Source: G963708235 sp963708235
Lineage (GTDB): Bacteria; Actinomycetota; Acidimicrobiia; Spongiisociales; UBA5794
Length of the DNA: 64,000 bases
Direction of reading: 5' to 3'
Assembly (NCBI GenBank): GCA_963708235.1
Contig: OY970200.1
Coordinates: 806,001-870,000 of the forward strand
In this document: piece by piece, positions 52,228 through 60,119 of the stretch
How positions within the stretch are numbered: the first letter of the stretch is position 1
Layout: every line of letters starts with the position of its first letter
Notes under the pieces: generated by a model
Told to the model about the DNA's origin: nothing
The model's database searches: none
The model's input: only the letters and a program-made list of their open reading frames with translations
Program-made: the position numbers and the translations under genes

Positions 52228-53136
52228 ATGAGCGAACACCGACACGGCCACGCCGCAGCGCGCGCCGGGGCGCGCCATGCGGGCCGGCTGTGGTGGGCGT
52301 TCGGGCTGGTGGCGGTGGTCTTCGTGCTCGAAGCGGTCGTCGGGGTGCTCTCGGGTTCGTTGGCGCTGCTTTCCGACGCCGGTCACATGCTGACCGATGT
52401 CGCCGGGCTGGGGATGGCGCTCGCCGCCATCCACCTCGCCAACCGCGGCGGCACCGGTGGTGGCCGGTCGTTCGGGCTGTACCGGTTGGAGATCCTCGCC
52501 GCCCTTGCCAACGCCCTCCTGTTGTTCGGGGTCGCCGGATATGTGCTGGTCGAGGCATTCCGTCGGATCGGCGACCCGCCCGAGATCGCTTCCGGACTGG
52601 TGTTCGGGGTGGCACTGGTCGGACTCGGCGTCAATGTCGCCGGATTCCTGCTGCTCCGTCCCGGGGCCGAGGAGAGCCTCAATGTGCGCGGCGCCTACCT
52701 CGAGGTGTTGGCGGACTTGATCGGGTCGGTCGCCGTGGTGATCTCGGCCGTCACCATCTGGGCCACCGGGTGGTACTGGGTGGATCCCCTTGCCGGAGCG
52801 CTGCTCGGTCTGTGGATCCTGCCCCGAACCTGGCGGCTCGCCCGGCATGCGCTCAGGATCCTGCTCCAGGCGGCGCCGCTCGACCTGGACCTGGAGGCGG
52901 TGCAACGCGACCTGCGGGCTCTCCCGGGGGTGGTCGACGTCCACGATCTGCATGTGTGGACGCTCACCTCGGACATGGAGGTGGCATCCGCCCACGTCGT
53001 GGTGGCCGGAGAAGGGGAGGTTCATGCGGTCCTGGACCAGGCACGCATCCTTCTCGCCGAACGATATGGCGTCGATCACGCCACGCTCCAGGTGGAGCCG
53101 GCCGACCACACCGGGTGTCACGACATCGAATGGTGA
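52228..53136 (+). CDS. Cation diffusion facilitator, zinc-type exporter
   Basis: This 302-residue exporter uses the proton gradient to remove Zn2+, Cd2+ or Co2+ from the cytoplasm. There are six membrane helices; the metal site is SDAGHMLTDVAG in helix 2 and a second His/Asp pair in EVLADLIGSVAVV of helix 5. The cytoplasmic domain has VDVHDLHVWTLTSDMEVASAHVV. The N-terminus is His-rich (MSEHRHGH). The length and HMLTD pattern match CzcD/ZitB proteins. No metalloregulator is adjacent. Confidence 0.92.
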   Translation: MSEHRHGHAAARAGARHAGRLWWAFGLVAVVFVLEAVVGVLSGSLALLSDAGHMLTDVAGLGMALAAIHLANRGGTGGGRSFGLYRLEILAALANALLLFGVAGYVLVEAFRRIGDPPEIASGLVFGVALVGLGVNVAGFLLLRPGAEESLNVRGAYLEVLADLIGSVAVVISAVTIWATGWYWVDPLAGALLGLWILPRTWRLARHALRILLQAAPLDLDLEAVQRDLRALPGVVDVHDLHVWTLTSDMEVASAHVVVAGEGEVHAVLDQARILLAERYGVDHATLQVEPADHTGCHDIEW

Positions 53137-53242
53137 CATGTACTGCCCGGTATGGTCCCAAGGGTGTGCCCAATGGGGATCGAGCCGTTGAGTGTCGAGC
53201 GGTGCAGCGCTCGGAACCGACCCCTGATCGGAGAGTGACGAG

Positions 53243-53683
53243 ATGGTGGAATCAGACCACGTGGAGATCCACGACAGCCCGACGGGCTGGGTAGCCAGCC
53301 ACATTCGATCTTATGTTGAGAGTGATGGTAGGAAAGGGCATCGCTGGCACGGTGTCGACACCTTGCTCCTGACGACGAAGGGCCGTAGGACGGGGGAGTT
53401 GCGGCGTACCGCCTTGATCTACGGCCGGGACGGCGACCGTTATGTGGTGGTCGCCTCACGTGGCGGGGCGGCGCACCATCCGGCCTGGTATCTCAACCTG
53501 GTCACTAACTCTCAAGTTGAACTTCAGGTCGGCTCGGAACACATCACGGCCCTTGCGCGGACCGCTGATGCCGATGAGAAGCCGGCGCTGTGGCGACAGA
53601 TGGCGGAGTTGTGGCCCGACTACGAGAACTACCAGCGGCGGACCAGCCGCGACATTCCGGTGGTGATTCTCGAACCGGTATGA
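53243..53683 (+). CDS. Deazaflavin (F420)-dependent nitroreductase-family protein
   Basis: This 146-residue split-barrel protein belongs to the Ddn family, which uses reduced cofactor F420. The signatures are DTLLLTTKGRRTGELRRTALIY, VVVASRGGAAHHPAWYLNLV, and AELWPDYENYQRRTSRDIPVV. The family is characteristic of Actinomycetota, so it helps place the host. ATG 53243 has GGAGAG upstream. Members act on quinones or nitroaromatics; the substrate here is unknown. Confidence 0.93.
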   Translation: MVESDHVEIHDSPTGWVASHIRSYVESDGRKGHRWHGVDTLLLTTKGRRTGELRRTALIYGRDGDRYVVVASRGGAAHHPAWYLNLVTNSQVELQVGSEHITALARTADADEKPALWRQMAELWPDYENYQRRTSRDIPVVILEPV

Positions 53684-53803
53684 CGGCGTCATCGGGTTCG
53701 CAGGCCGCAGGGGCCCGCAGGGTCGGATCTGACCCGACCGTCCGACCGCAGGTGACGGCTCGGTATCGTGGAAGATCTGATCGAGCGACGAGGAGTCAGA
53801 CCG

Positions 53804-54298
53804 ATGAGCCATCCCCGGATCCCGCTTCAGCAGCTTGCCCCCACGCAGTATCGGGCGATGCTCGCCTTCGACCGCAGCATCGAGTTGGCACCGGTGCTGC
53901 GCGAGCTGCTCAAAGTGCGCGCCTCCCAGATCAACGGGTGCGCCTTCTGCATCGACATGCACTGGAAAGACGCCCGCAGCGCCGGGGAGACCGAGGAGCG
54001 GTTGTACTCGCTGTCGGCATGGCGGCACAGCCCGCTGTACGACGCCCGGGAACAGGCGGCGCTAGAGCTCTGCGAAGCGATCACGTTGATCACCACCAGC
54101 GACGTCCCCGACGATGTGTGGGACCGCACCTCGGAGGTCTTCTCGGCCGAAGAGCAGGCCCAGCTCATCTTCGCCATCACCGCCATCAATGCCTGGAACC
54201 GGATCGCCTCGTCCACCCGTGCCGAGCCCGGGAAATACCAGCCCGCCCCCCGGACCCCGGCGACGACCGGTAATGGTGAGACCCGGGCGGCAGACTGA
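53804..54298 (+). CDS. Carboxymuconolactone decarboxylase-family (AhpD-like) protein
   Basis: This 164-residue all-helical protein belongs to the CMD/AhpD superfamily. The segment LLKVRASQINGCAFCIDMHWKDARSAG (in two helices) carries the Cys-X2-Cys and downstream His that act in peroxidase members. The length is typical. ATG 53804 has AGGAG eight bases upstream. Its neighbour, the F420-type protein, is upstream on the same strand. It probably serves as a small thiol-dependent peroxidase. Confidence 0.9.
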   Translation: MSHPRIPLQQLAPTQYRAMLAFDRSIELAPVLRELLKVRASQINGCAFCIDMHWKDARSAGETEERLYSLSAWRHSPLYDAREQAALELCEAITLITTSDVPDDVWDRTSEVFSAEEQAQLIFAITAINAWNRIASSTRAEPGKYQPAPRTPATTGNGETRAAD

Positions 54299-54409
54299 AG
54301 GGCCGCACCAGGCGCCGGCCTCAGGCACCGGCCCTGCTGGGCAGGTGGGGAAGCCTGACCGGAGAGTGAAGACTGACCGGATGGTGAAGGGCCGGATGGC
54401 GCGGGCCGC

Positions 54410-55798
54410 TCACGTGGTCGGAGCGTCGGTGGTCCCAGGTGGGATGTTGGTGTTGAGTCGGAACAGATTGTCCGGGTCGTAGCGACGCTTGACGGCGACC
54501 AGACGATCCCAGGTCGCTCCGGGATAGGCGTTGCGAACCCCGTCCTGCTCCGATCCGCCCATGAAGTTGACATAGGTGCGGTCGTCGCCCTGGTGTAGTG
54601 CGGCCGCTACGGCAGCAACCCACGTGCGTTGCGTCCCGGCATCCGACGGTTCGGCGTACATCGCGGCCACATTGATCATCAGGCGGGCGTCCCGGTGGGC
54701 GAAGGCCGTGTCCTCGACCGGGACCCGGGCCATGGCCCCACCCAGCACCCGTATCTGTACCGCCGCCATCGGGGCGGTGGATGCGGCGAGATGGGTCAGG
54801 ATCGTCCCGGCCACCTCGGTGTCGATGTGATCCATGAACATGGTCTGACTGGCCATCGTGGGATGGAACGGCGGCTCGGGTGGGAACATGCTGAGGTACG
54901 GCACCTCTGCGAGGTCGTCGACGAGCGGTTCGGCGAGTTCCCGGAACGGGGCAACCGCCTGTACACCCGCCGCCGAATCGCCGGCATGCACCATGAGCGC
55001 CAGAAGAACGGTCTTGCCGTGGACCGCCTCGGGGAGGAACGGCGCCGGTGGGGCATTCATCACCATGACGATCGCCGACAGTTCGTCGGGTGCATTCTCG
55101 GCGAGGGCCACGAACCCGGAGATGACGTCCGGTGTCGCCGGCAGGACCAGCATCCCGCCCACGATGTCGTCCACCTCGTGGAGGCGGAACTTGAGTCGGG
55201 TAGCCACCCCGAAGTTGCCGCCTCCACCGCGGATCGCCCAGAACAGATCGGGGTGTCGCTCGGTGTCGATCTCGAGGATGCTGCCATCGGCGGTCACGAT
55301 CTCGGCGGCCAGGAGGTTGTCCACGGTGAGACCGTGCTTGCGGACCAGAAACCCGACACCGCCGCCGAGCGTGATACCGCCGATTCCGACCGATCCGGTG
55401 TCCCCGAAACCTGTGGCGAAACCGTGGGCGGCGGCCGCCTCCGTGTACTCACCGGCGGTGAGACCGGTCTCGGCCCAGGCGGTCCGTTGTTCGAGGTCGA
55501 TCTCGATGGCTTTCATCGCAACCAGATCGAGGACGATGCCACCCTCGGTGACGCTGTGGCCGGCGAGGCTGTGACCACCGCTGCGAATCGCCAACTCGGC
55601 GCCGGTCGCCCGGGCGAAGTCGACGACCTTCGACACCTCGGCGGCGTTCAGTGGTCGGGCAATGGCGGCGGGGCGCCGATCGATGTCGCCGTAGAACGCC
55701 TGGCGGGCATCGTCATACCCAGGATCGTCGGGGAGAATGACCTGCCCGGCGATCGTGTCGGCAAGTCGGGAAGGGTCGTCGGTGTGGAGTGCAGGCAT
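54410..55798 (-). CDS. FAD-linked oxidase, berberine-bridge type
   Basis: This 462-residue flavoprotein has an FAD-binding PCMH domain followed by a substrate domain and a C-terminal BBE motif (RYDPDNLFRLNTNIPPG). The covalent-FAD His lies in RSGGHSLAGHS; the Cys used for a second FAD bond in bicovalent relatives is not seen in the GDTGSVGIGG stretch, so FAD is probably attached only by His. Substrates in the family are sugars, alkaloids or phenolics. ATG 55798 follows AGGAG. A MerR-type promoter lies upstream, so expression may be induced by redox-active compounds. Confidence 0.88.
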   Translation of the reverse strand: MPALHTDDPSRLADTIAGQVILPDDPGYDDARQAFYGDIDRRPAAIARPLNAAEVSKVVDFARATGAELAIRSGGHSLAGHSVTEGGIVLDLVAMKAIEIDLEQRTAWAETGLTAGEYTEAAAAHGFATGFGDTGSVGIGGITLGGGVGFLVRKHGLTVDNLLAAEIVTADGSILEIDTERHPDLFWAIRGGGGNFGVATRLKFRLHEVDDIVGGMLVLPATPDVISGFVALAENAPDELSAIVMVMNAPPAPFLPEAVHGKTVLLALMVHAGDSAAGVQAVAPFRELAEPLVDDLAEVPYLSMFPPEPPFHPTMASQTMFMDHIDTEVAGTILTHLAASTAPMAAVQIRVLGGAMARVPVEDTAFAHRDARLMINVAAMYAEPSDAGTQRTWVAAVAAALHQGDDRTYVNFMGGSEQDGVRNAYPGATWDRLVAVKRRYDPDNLFRLNTNIPPGTTDAPTT

Positions 55799-55978
55799 TG
55801 ATGCTCCTGGAATGGGCGGTCTTCGGGTCGTCTCGGGGACTCTTTGGCGGTGGCGCAGGGCGTACGCCGAATGTAAGGACCAGGTTCTGCCCGGTCCGTT
55901 CTCCGGTGGCGCCCTCAGGAGAGGTGACCTCGCCGGGACGGGGAACTCATCGTCACGTGAATCGAACTACTCGGTGTC

Positions 55979-56009
55979 ACCATAAGACTTCAAGAACACT
56001 TGAAGTCAA
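55979..56009 (-). promoter_or_regulatory. MerR-type promoter with 19-bp spacer and central dyad
   Basis: On the minus strand TTGACT (56004-56009) is separated from TATGGT (55979-55984) by 19 bp, the over-long spacer characteristic of MerR-family-controlled promoters. The spacer is a perfect dyad with 9-bp arms GACTTCAAG (55986-55994) and CTTGAAGTC (55999-56007) and a 4-bp centre, the same spacing as in SoxR sites. It points toward the FAD oxidase gene at 55798, with about 170 bases of leader. No merR gene is in the window. Confidence 0.7.
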
Positions 56010-56089
56010 GCGCTCGGTTCCGACGCAGGTGAGGGCGGCGGGAACCCGTGGGACGACGGATGGAACCCCACAGGTCGGAGGACGAGCCG

Positions 56090-57076
56090 GTGCCCTCTCG
56101 CACGCTCTATCCTCCCCGCAGCCAGGATGGAGGAGTCGAGATTCGCACGCTGGTGACCGGAGCCGCCGGGTTTGTCGGTTCGGCTGTCGCATTGAGGCTG
56201 GTGGAAGAGGGCTTCGATGTGCACGGCCTGGTTCGCACCGCCACGTCGCCAGGGCGCCTGGGCGGCGGCGGTGGCGGAGTGTCGCTCCACACCGGCGATT
56301 TGACCGAACCCGGAGACCTTGCCGACGCCATCCGCCGGATCGACCCGCAACTGGTGGTTCACGCCGCCGCCCATGGCGGGCATCCCGTCGGCGCCGAAGG
56401 ACGCCGTGTGGCTTGGCACGATACGGTCACCGGCACCCTCAACCTCGTCGAGGCGCTCCGTGATCGACCTCCGCAACGCTTCGTCCATCTCGGCAGTCCG
56501 CTCGAGTACCGCCCCGGCGGGAACTCGACCGATGATGTGACTGGTCGAACCGCGGGAGTGAATGGCCGCTGCGGTCCCACCACCTTCCGAGGTGCGATGA
56601 AGGCGGCGTCGACGCTTCTCGTCCGCCAATGGTCCGCAGAGATCGGTGCGCCGTGCGTCGTGCTCCGCCCCTTCTCGGTCTACGGGCCGCATCAGCAGCC
56701 GCAGCGGGTCATCCCGGTCCTCCTCGGTGCGCTCCGCTCCGGGAGCCCTTTCGCTGTCGCCGGTGGAGATACGGGGCGAGACTTCGTCTACATCGATGAT
56801 GTGGTCGATGCCGTGGTAGCCGTCATCCGTACGAGGGCGGCCGACGGCGGCGAGTTCAACGTGGGTTGCGGCGAGATGACGACCATCACCCGCTTGATCG
56901 CCACCGCCGAAGAGGTGACCGGCCGGCGGGCCGTCCTCGCCGGCGATGTCCATCCGGGCACGGTCGCCGACGGTGCGGTGTGGAGCGCCGACCTCGGCGA
57001 CACCACCAGGGTGCTCGGATGGGCGCCGCGGACCTCGCTCGCCGAGGGGCTCCGCATCACCTGGAGCTCGGGATGA
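56090..57076 (+). CDS. NAD-dependent sugar epimerase/dehydratase
   Basis: This protein of about 328 residues is an extended short-chain dehydrogenase acting on nucleotide-activated sugars. The NAD motif is LVTGAAGFVGSAVAL, and the substrate half contains LRPFSVYGPHQQPQRVIPVLLGAL. The catalytic Tyr/Lys pattern is unusual: the expected YXXXK region reads FRGAMKAAS, so Tyr appears replaced by Phe or lies elsewhere. The start is ambiguous: GTG 56090 has GGAGG nine bases before it, whereas a GGAGGAG lies five bases before ATT 56141, where the family usually begins. It is the first gene of a six-gene operon. Confidence 0.82.
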   Translation: MPSRTLYPPRSQDGGVEIRTLVTGAAGFVGSAVALRLVEEGFDVHGLVRTATSPGRLGGGGGGVSLHTGDLTEPGDLADAIRRIDPQLVVHAAAHGGHPVGAEGRRVAWHDTVTGTLNLVEALRDRPPQRFVHLGSPLEYRPGGNSTDDVTGRTAGVNGRCGPTTFRGAMKAASTLLVRQWSAEIGAPCVVLRPFSVYGPHQQPQRVIPVLLGALRSGSPFAVAGGDTGRDFVYIDDVVDAVVAVIRTRAADGGEFNVGCGEMTTITRLIATAEEVTGRRAVLAGDVHPGTVADGAVWSADLGDTTRVLGWAPRTSLAEGLRITWSSG

Positions 57077-57780
57077 CGGCGGTCGACCCGGATCGGATGG
57101 CGCGCCTCGAAGTCATGGAAGGCGCCCACTTCTGGTCGGTGGGTCGGGACCATCTCACCCGCCTGCTGCTCACTCGCTACGACATGTCCCCGCCGTACCT
57201 CGATGCCGGTGCCGGGACCGCACGGTTCGCCCGTACCCTCGCTGCGAAACACCGATCGGTCTACTGGTTCGACATCGGGGCCGTGGATCCCCCCGGGTTC
57301 CGCGCATCGATCACCTCGATTCCACTCGCCCCCGGATCCGTCGGCACGGTATTTGCTCGCGACGTCCTCGAACATGTCGATGACGTGGCCGCGCTCGCCG
57401 AGTGCCACCGGGTGCTGCGACCCGGCGGTGTGCTGCTGGTCACCGTTCCCGGCTGGCCGTCGCTCTGGGGTCCGAGGGACGTGGTGTCGGGTCACCTGCG
57501 CCGCTACCGCCGGCGAGATCTCAGGCGTGTCGTCGAGGCCGCCGGATTCGTCGTCGAGGAGATGCGCGGGTATCAGTTCCTGCTCCTGCCCCTGGTCGTC
57601 ATCTCGCGACTGCTGACACAGCGCTCCGGGCCCGAGGCTCTGCACCGTGAGGAACGAATCGGTGGTCGCACCAATGCGCTCCTCACCGCGATCAACCACA
57701 CCGAGGCCGGCGCTGCACGGTGGAAGGCGGTGCGGCCTCCCACCGGCTCCACGCTCGTCATGATCGCACGACGCCCGTGA
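57073..57780 (+). CDS. Class I SAM-dependent methyltransferase
   Basis: This 235-residue protein has motif I LDAGAGTARFARTLA and the Methyltransf_11 core FARDVLEHVDDVAALAECHRVLRPGGVLLVTVPG in parts. The rest (GHLRRYRRRDLRRVVEAAGF) is typical of methyltransferases found beside GT2 enzymes. The ATG overlaps the epimerase stop by 4 bp and its own stop overlaps the next GTG. It most likely O- or N-methylates a sugar, lipid or polyprenyl intermediate of this operon. Confidence 0.85.
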   Translation: MTAVDPDRMARLEVMEGAHFWSVGRDHLTRLLLTRYDMSPPYLDAGAGTARFARTLAAKHRSVYWFDIGAVDPPGFRASITSIPLAPGSVGTVFARDVLEHVDDVAALAECHRVLRPGGVLLVTVPGWPSLWGPRDVVSGHLRRYRRRDLRRVVEAAGFVVEEMRGYQFLLLPLVVISRLLTQRSGPEALHREERIGGRTNALLTAINHTEAGAARWKAVRPPTGSTLVMIARRP

Positions 57781-58598
57781 CGATCTCCCCCTACCTCTTC
57801 TCGACCGATCTGCGGCTGGTGCAGGCACTTGCCGGCGCCGACGCCGCTCCCGATCGGCGGGTTGGGGCCGTGGTCGTCGATTGGGAACGGCGGGGCAAGG
57901 CGGAACGCCAGCAGCATGCCCTTGCTCAGATCGGAACCGACACCCAGATCGGAGTCGACACCGTCGACGATCTCGGAGCGGTGGCGGAGATATCCGCAGT
58001 TCCCGTGGTGTGCCGGCTCAACGCGTGGGGCCCCGGCACACCCGGCGAGATGGAGCGGGCGATCGCTGGCGGTGCTGTCACGGTGTTGTTGCCGATGGTG
58101 CGCACCGCCGCTGAGGTGGCCGCCGCTCTCGACGTGGCCGCCGGTCGCATCGGTATCGGCATCCTGGTCGAGACCCGGGCGGCCGTCTCGATCGCCGACG
58201 AGTTGTCCGAGCTGCCGCTGGCGATGGTCTACGTCGGCTTAATGGACCTGGCCATCGATTCGGGATCGTCGACGATCTTCGCCCCGCTCGTCAACGGCAT
58301 CGTCGAGAGGTTGCGGGCCTCGTTCTCGGTCCCGTTCGGCGTCGGGGGGCTCACGGTGCCCCTGGGTGGTCATCCGATCCCGGCCCCGATCCTCGCCGGT
58401 GAGCTGATCCGGCTGGGCTGTGATTTTTCGTTTCTGCGGCGGGCGTTCATCCGTCATGCGGTGGACGATCCGAGCGCAGCCCTCGTTGATGTCCTCGCCA
58501 TGCTCGACGCTCTGGAGCGACGAACGCCGAGCGAGACGGCCGCTGACCGCCGCAGCTTCCTGGCGGCGGTCAGGGTCGCTGCAGGGGTGGCCGGGTGA
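57777..58598 (+). CDS. HpcH/HpaI-type aldolase-like protein
   Basis: This 273-residue TIM-barrel protein resembles the HpcH/HpaI aldolase/citrate lyase beta superfamily. Family positions are visible: the Arg in VVCRLNAWG, the metal-binding Glu in GILVETRAAVSIADEL, and the metal-binding Asp in VYVGLMDLAIDSG. Typical members split or form C-C bonds with pyruvate or oxaloacetate. Its place inside a glycan-type operon is unusual and suggests it builds a chain-extended or branched sugar acid. The GTG start overlaps the previous stop (GTGA) and the stop overlaps the next GTG. Confidence 0.72.
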   Translation: MTISPYLFSTDLRLVQALAGADAAPDRRVGAVVVDWERRGKAERQQHALAQIGTDTQIGVDTVDDLGAVAEISAVPVVCRLNAWGPGTPGEMERAIAGGAVTVLLPMVRTAAEVAAALDVAAGRIGIGILVETRAAVSIADELSELPLAMVYVGLMDLAIDSGSSTIFAPLVNGIVERLRASFSVPFGVGGLTVPLGGHPIPAPILAGELIRLGCDFSFLRRAFIRHAVDDPSAALVDVLAMLDALERRTPSETAADRRSFLAAVRVAAGVAG

Positions 58599-59386
58599 CC
58601 ATCAAGCTCTCCGTGGTGAGTCCGCTGTACCGGTGTCGTCGCGAGGTTCCTGAGTTCCTGGAACGCCTCCGCCTCGTTCTCGAGAGCTGTGCCGATACCG
58701 GCGAGTGGGCTCCCGGGGAATGGGAGGTGGTGTTGGTCGACGATCATTGCCCGGAGTCGAGTGGTTCGGCCGCGGTCGCGGCGTGGCCGACCTGCTTGTC
58801 CGGTCTCCGCGTGATCCGGCTCGACCGCAACGCCGGCCAGCAGGCCGCCCTGTGGATGGGCCTCAGGTCGGTGTCGGGTGAGACCGTCGTCGTCCTCGAT
58901 GCGGACCTGCAGGACCGGCCCGAAGACCTGGTCGTGCTGCTCGGCGGACTCCGACCTGGGGTGGAGGTGGTCTCCGCCGGTCGCAGCGGCCACTACACCA
59001 CGGCAGGCCGCCGATTCACCGCCTGGGTGTTCCGCCACATGCGGACCGTACTCACCCGAGGGCGCCTGCCGTCGGACGCCGGGCTGTTCATGGCGGCCCG
59101 TGGGGTCGTCGTCGGTCGGATGCTCGCCCTCGACGATCCGGGTGTTCACCTGCTCACCGGTCTGTCGAGGGTGGGAGCGTCCGTCGACACGATCCCCGTC
59201 GAACGTCGGCGTCGGGCAAGCGGTGCTTCCGCCTACTCGGGGTGGCGACGGCTGGCGCTCGGCCTGGCCGCCCTGCTCGACTGCACACCCGCCTACCCGT
59301 TCACCAGATGGGTCCGGCGGCGAACGTGGCGGGAACCCCGGCCTGTCACCCTCACGCCACAGATCACCCCGGAACCCATGCGATGA
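58595..59386 (+). CDS. Glycosyltransferase family 2, polyprenyl-phosphate type
   Basis: This 263-residue GT-A enzyme starts with LSVVSPLYRCRREVPEFLERL, and has EVVLVDDHCPESS, the metal-binding VVLDADLQDRPEDLVVL and a GRR-type acceptor region. DADLQD is characteristic of dolichol/undecaprenyl-phosphate sugar transferases (DPM1, GtrB, ArnC). The C-terminal membrane helices of ArnC/GtrB are not obvious. It would load a sugar onto a polyprenyl carrier for use by the membrane protein at the end of the operon. Confidence 0.85.
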   Translation: MTIKLSVVSPLYRCRREVPEFLERLRLVLESCADTGEWAPGEWEVVLVDDHCPESSGSAAVAAWPTCLSGLRVIRLDRNAGQQAALWMGLRSVSGETVVVLDADLQDRPEDLVVLLGGLRPGVEVVSAGRSGHYTTAGRRFTAWVFRHMRTVLTRGRLPSDAGLFMAARGVVVGRMLALDDPGVHLLTGLSRVGASVDTIPVERRRRASGASAYSGWRRLALGLAALLDCTPAYPFTRWVRRRTWREPRPVTLTPQITPEPMR

Positions 59387-59414
59387 TCCGACCCCCGGCA
59401 AGGAACGAGAACAA

Positions 59415-60119
59415 GTGAGCGACGAACACAACGAGTATCAACGCCGCTACTACACCGAGCGGGACTCACCCCGGATCGGGCTCGACCGCTCGGGTACTCC
59501 GTATGTCCGTCGCCATGTCACCGAAGTGCTCGCCGCACTCGACCGGCCCACCGGTTCGTCCATCCTCGATGTCGGATGTGGGCTCGGTAAGTACACGGTG
59601 GGTCTGATGGAGGCCGGGTATGTGGTGGAGGGCATCGACCTCACCCCTGCATTGATCGAGAGCCTGCACGGCCAGATCCCGGAATTGCCGCTCCATGTCG
59701 GTGACGTCGCGGTCCCTCCCGAAGCGTTGCACGGGCGGTTTTCCGGCGTCGTCGGCTTCTTCTTCCTGCATCACGTCGACGACCTCGCCGCCGTCTTCGC
59801 CGGGGTCCGCCGGTGTCTCACACCGGGCGGACGTGCCGTGTTCATCGAGCCCAACCCGTTGTTCCTCGGGTTCTATGCCCAGATCGCCATCACCCCTGGC
59901 ATGACCTGGCGAGGGGAACGAGGCATTCTCTCGATGCGTCCCAAGGTTCTTGCGGAGGCGGCGCGGCGAGCCGGCTTCACGCGATGCCGGTCCACTGCCT
60001 TCGGCGCCTTTCCCCCGGTGCTCGCCAACCGCACCCGGGGTGCCCGGATCGAGCAGATCATCGAGCACCTTCCCGGTTGGGACCGGGTCGGGGCCTTCCG
60101 GCTGATCACGGTGGAATGA
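59415..60119 (+). CDS. Class I SAM-dependent methyltransferase
   Basis: This 234-residue protein has the motif SILDVGCGLGKYTVGLMEAGYVVEGIDL in parts, followed by VVGFFFLHHVDDLAAVFAGV and CLTPGGRAVFIEPNPL. It is the second methyltransferase of the operon. GTG 59415 is taken; a 28-bp gap separates it from the GT2 gene, and its stop overlaps the ATG of the next gene. The target is presumably the same glycan or lipid intermediate. Confidence 0.83.
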   Translation: MSDEHNEYQRRYYTERDSPRIGLDRSGTPYVRRHVTEVLAALDRPTGSSILDVGCGLGKYTVGLMEAGYVVEGIDLTPALIESLHGQIPELPLHVGDVAVPPEALHGRFSGVVGFFFLHHVDDLAAVFAGVRRCLTPGGRAVFIEPNPLFLGFYAQIAITPGMTWRGERGILSMRPKVLAEAARRAGFTRCRSTAFGAFPPVLANRTRGARIEQIIEHLPGWDRVGAFRLITVE

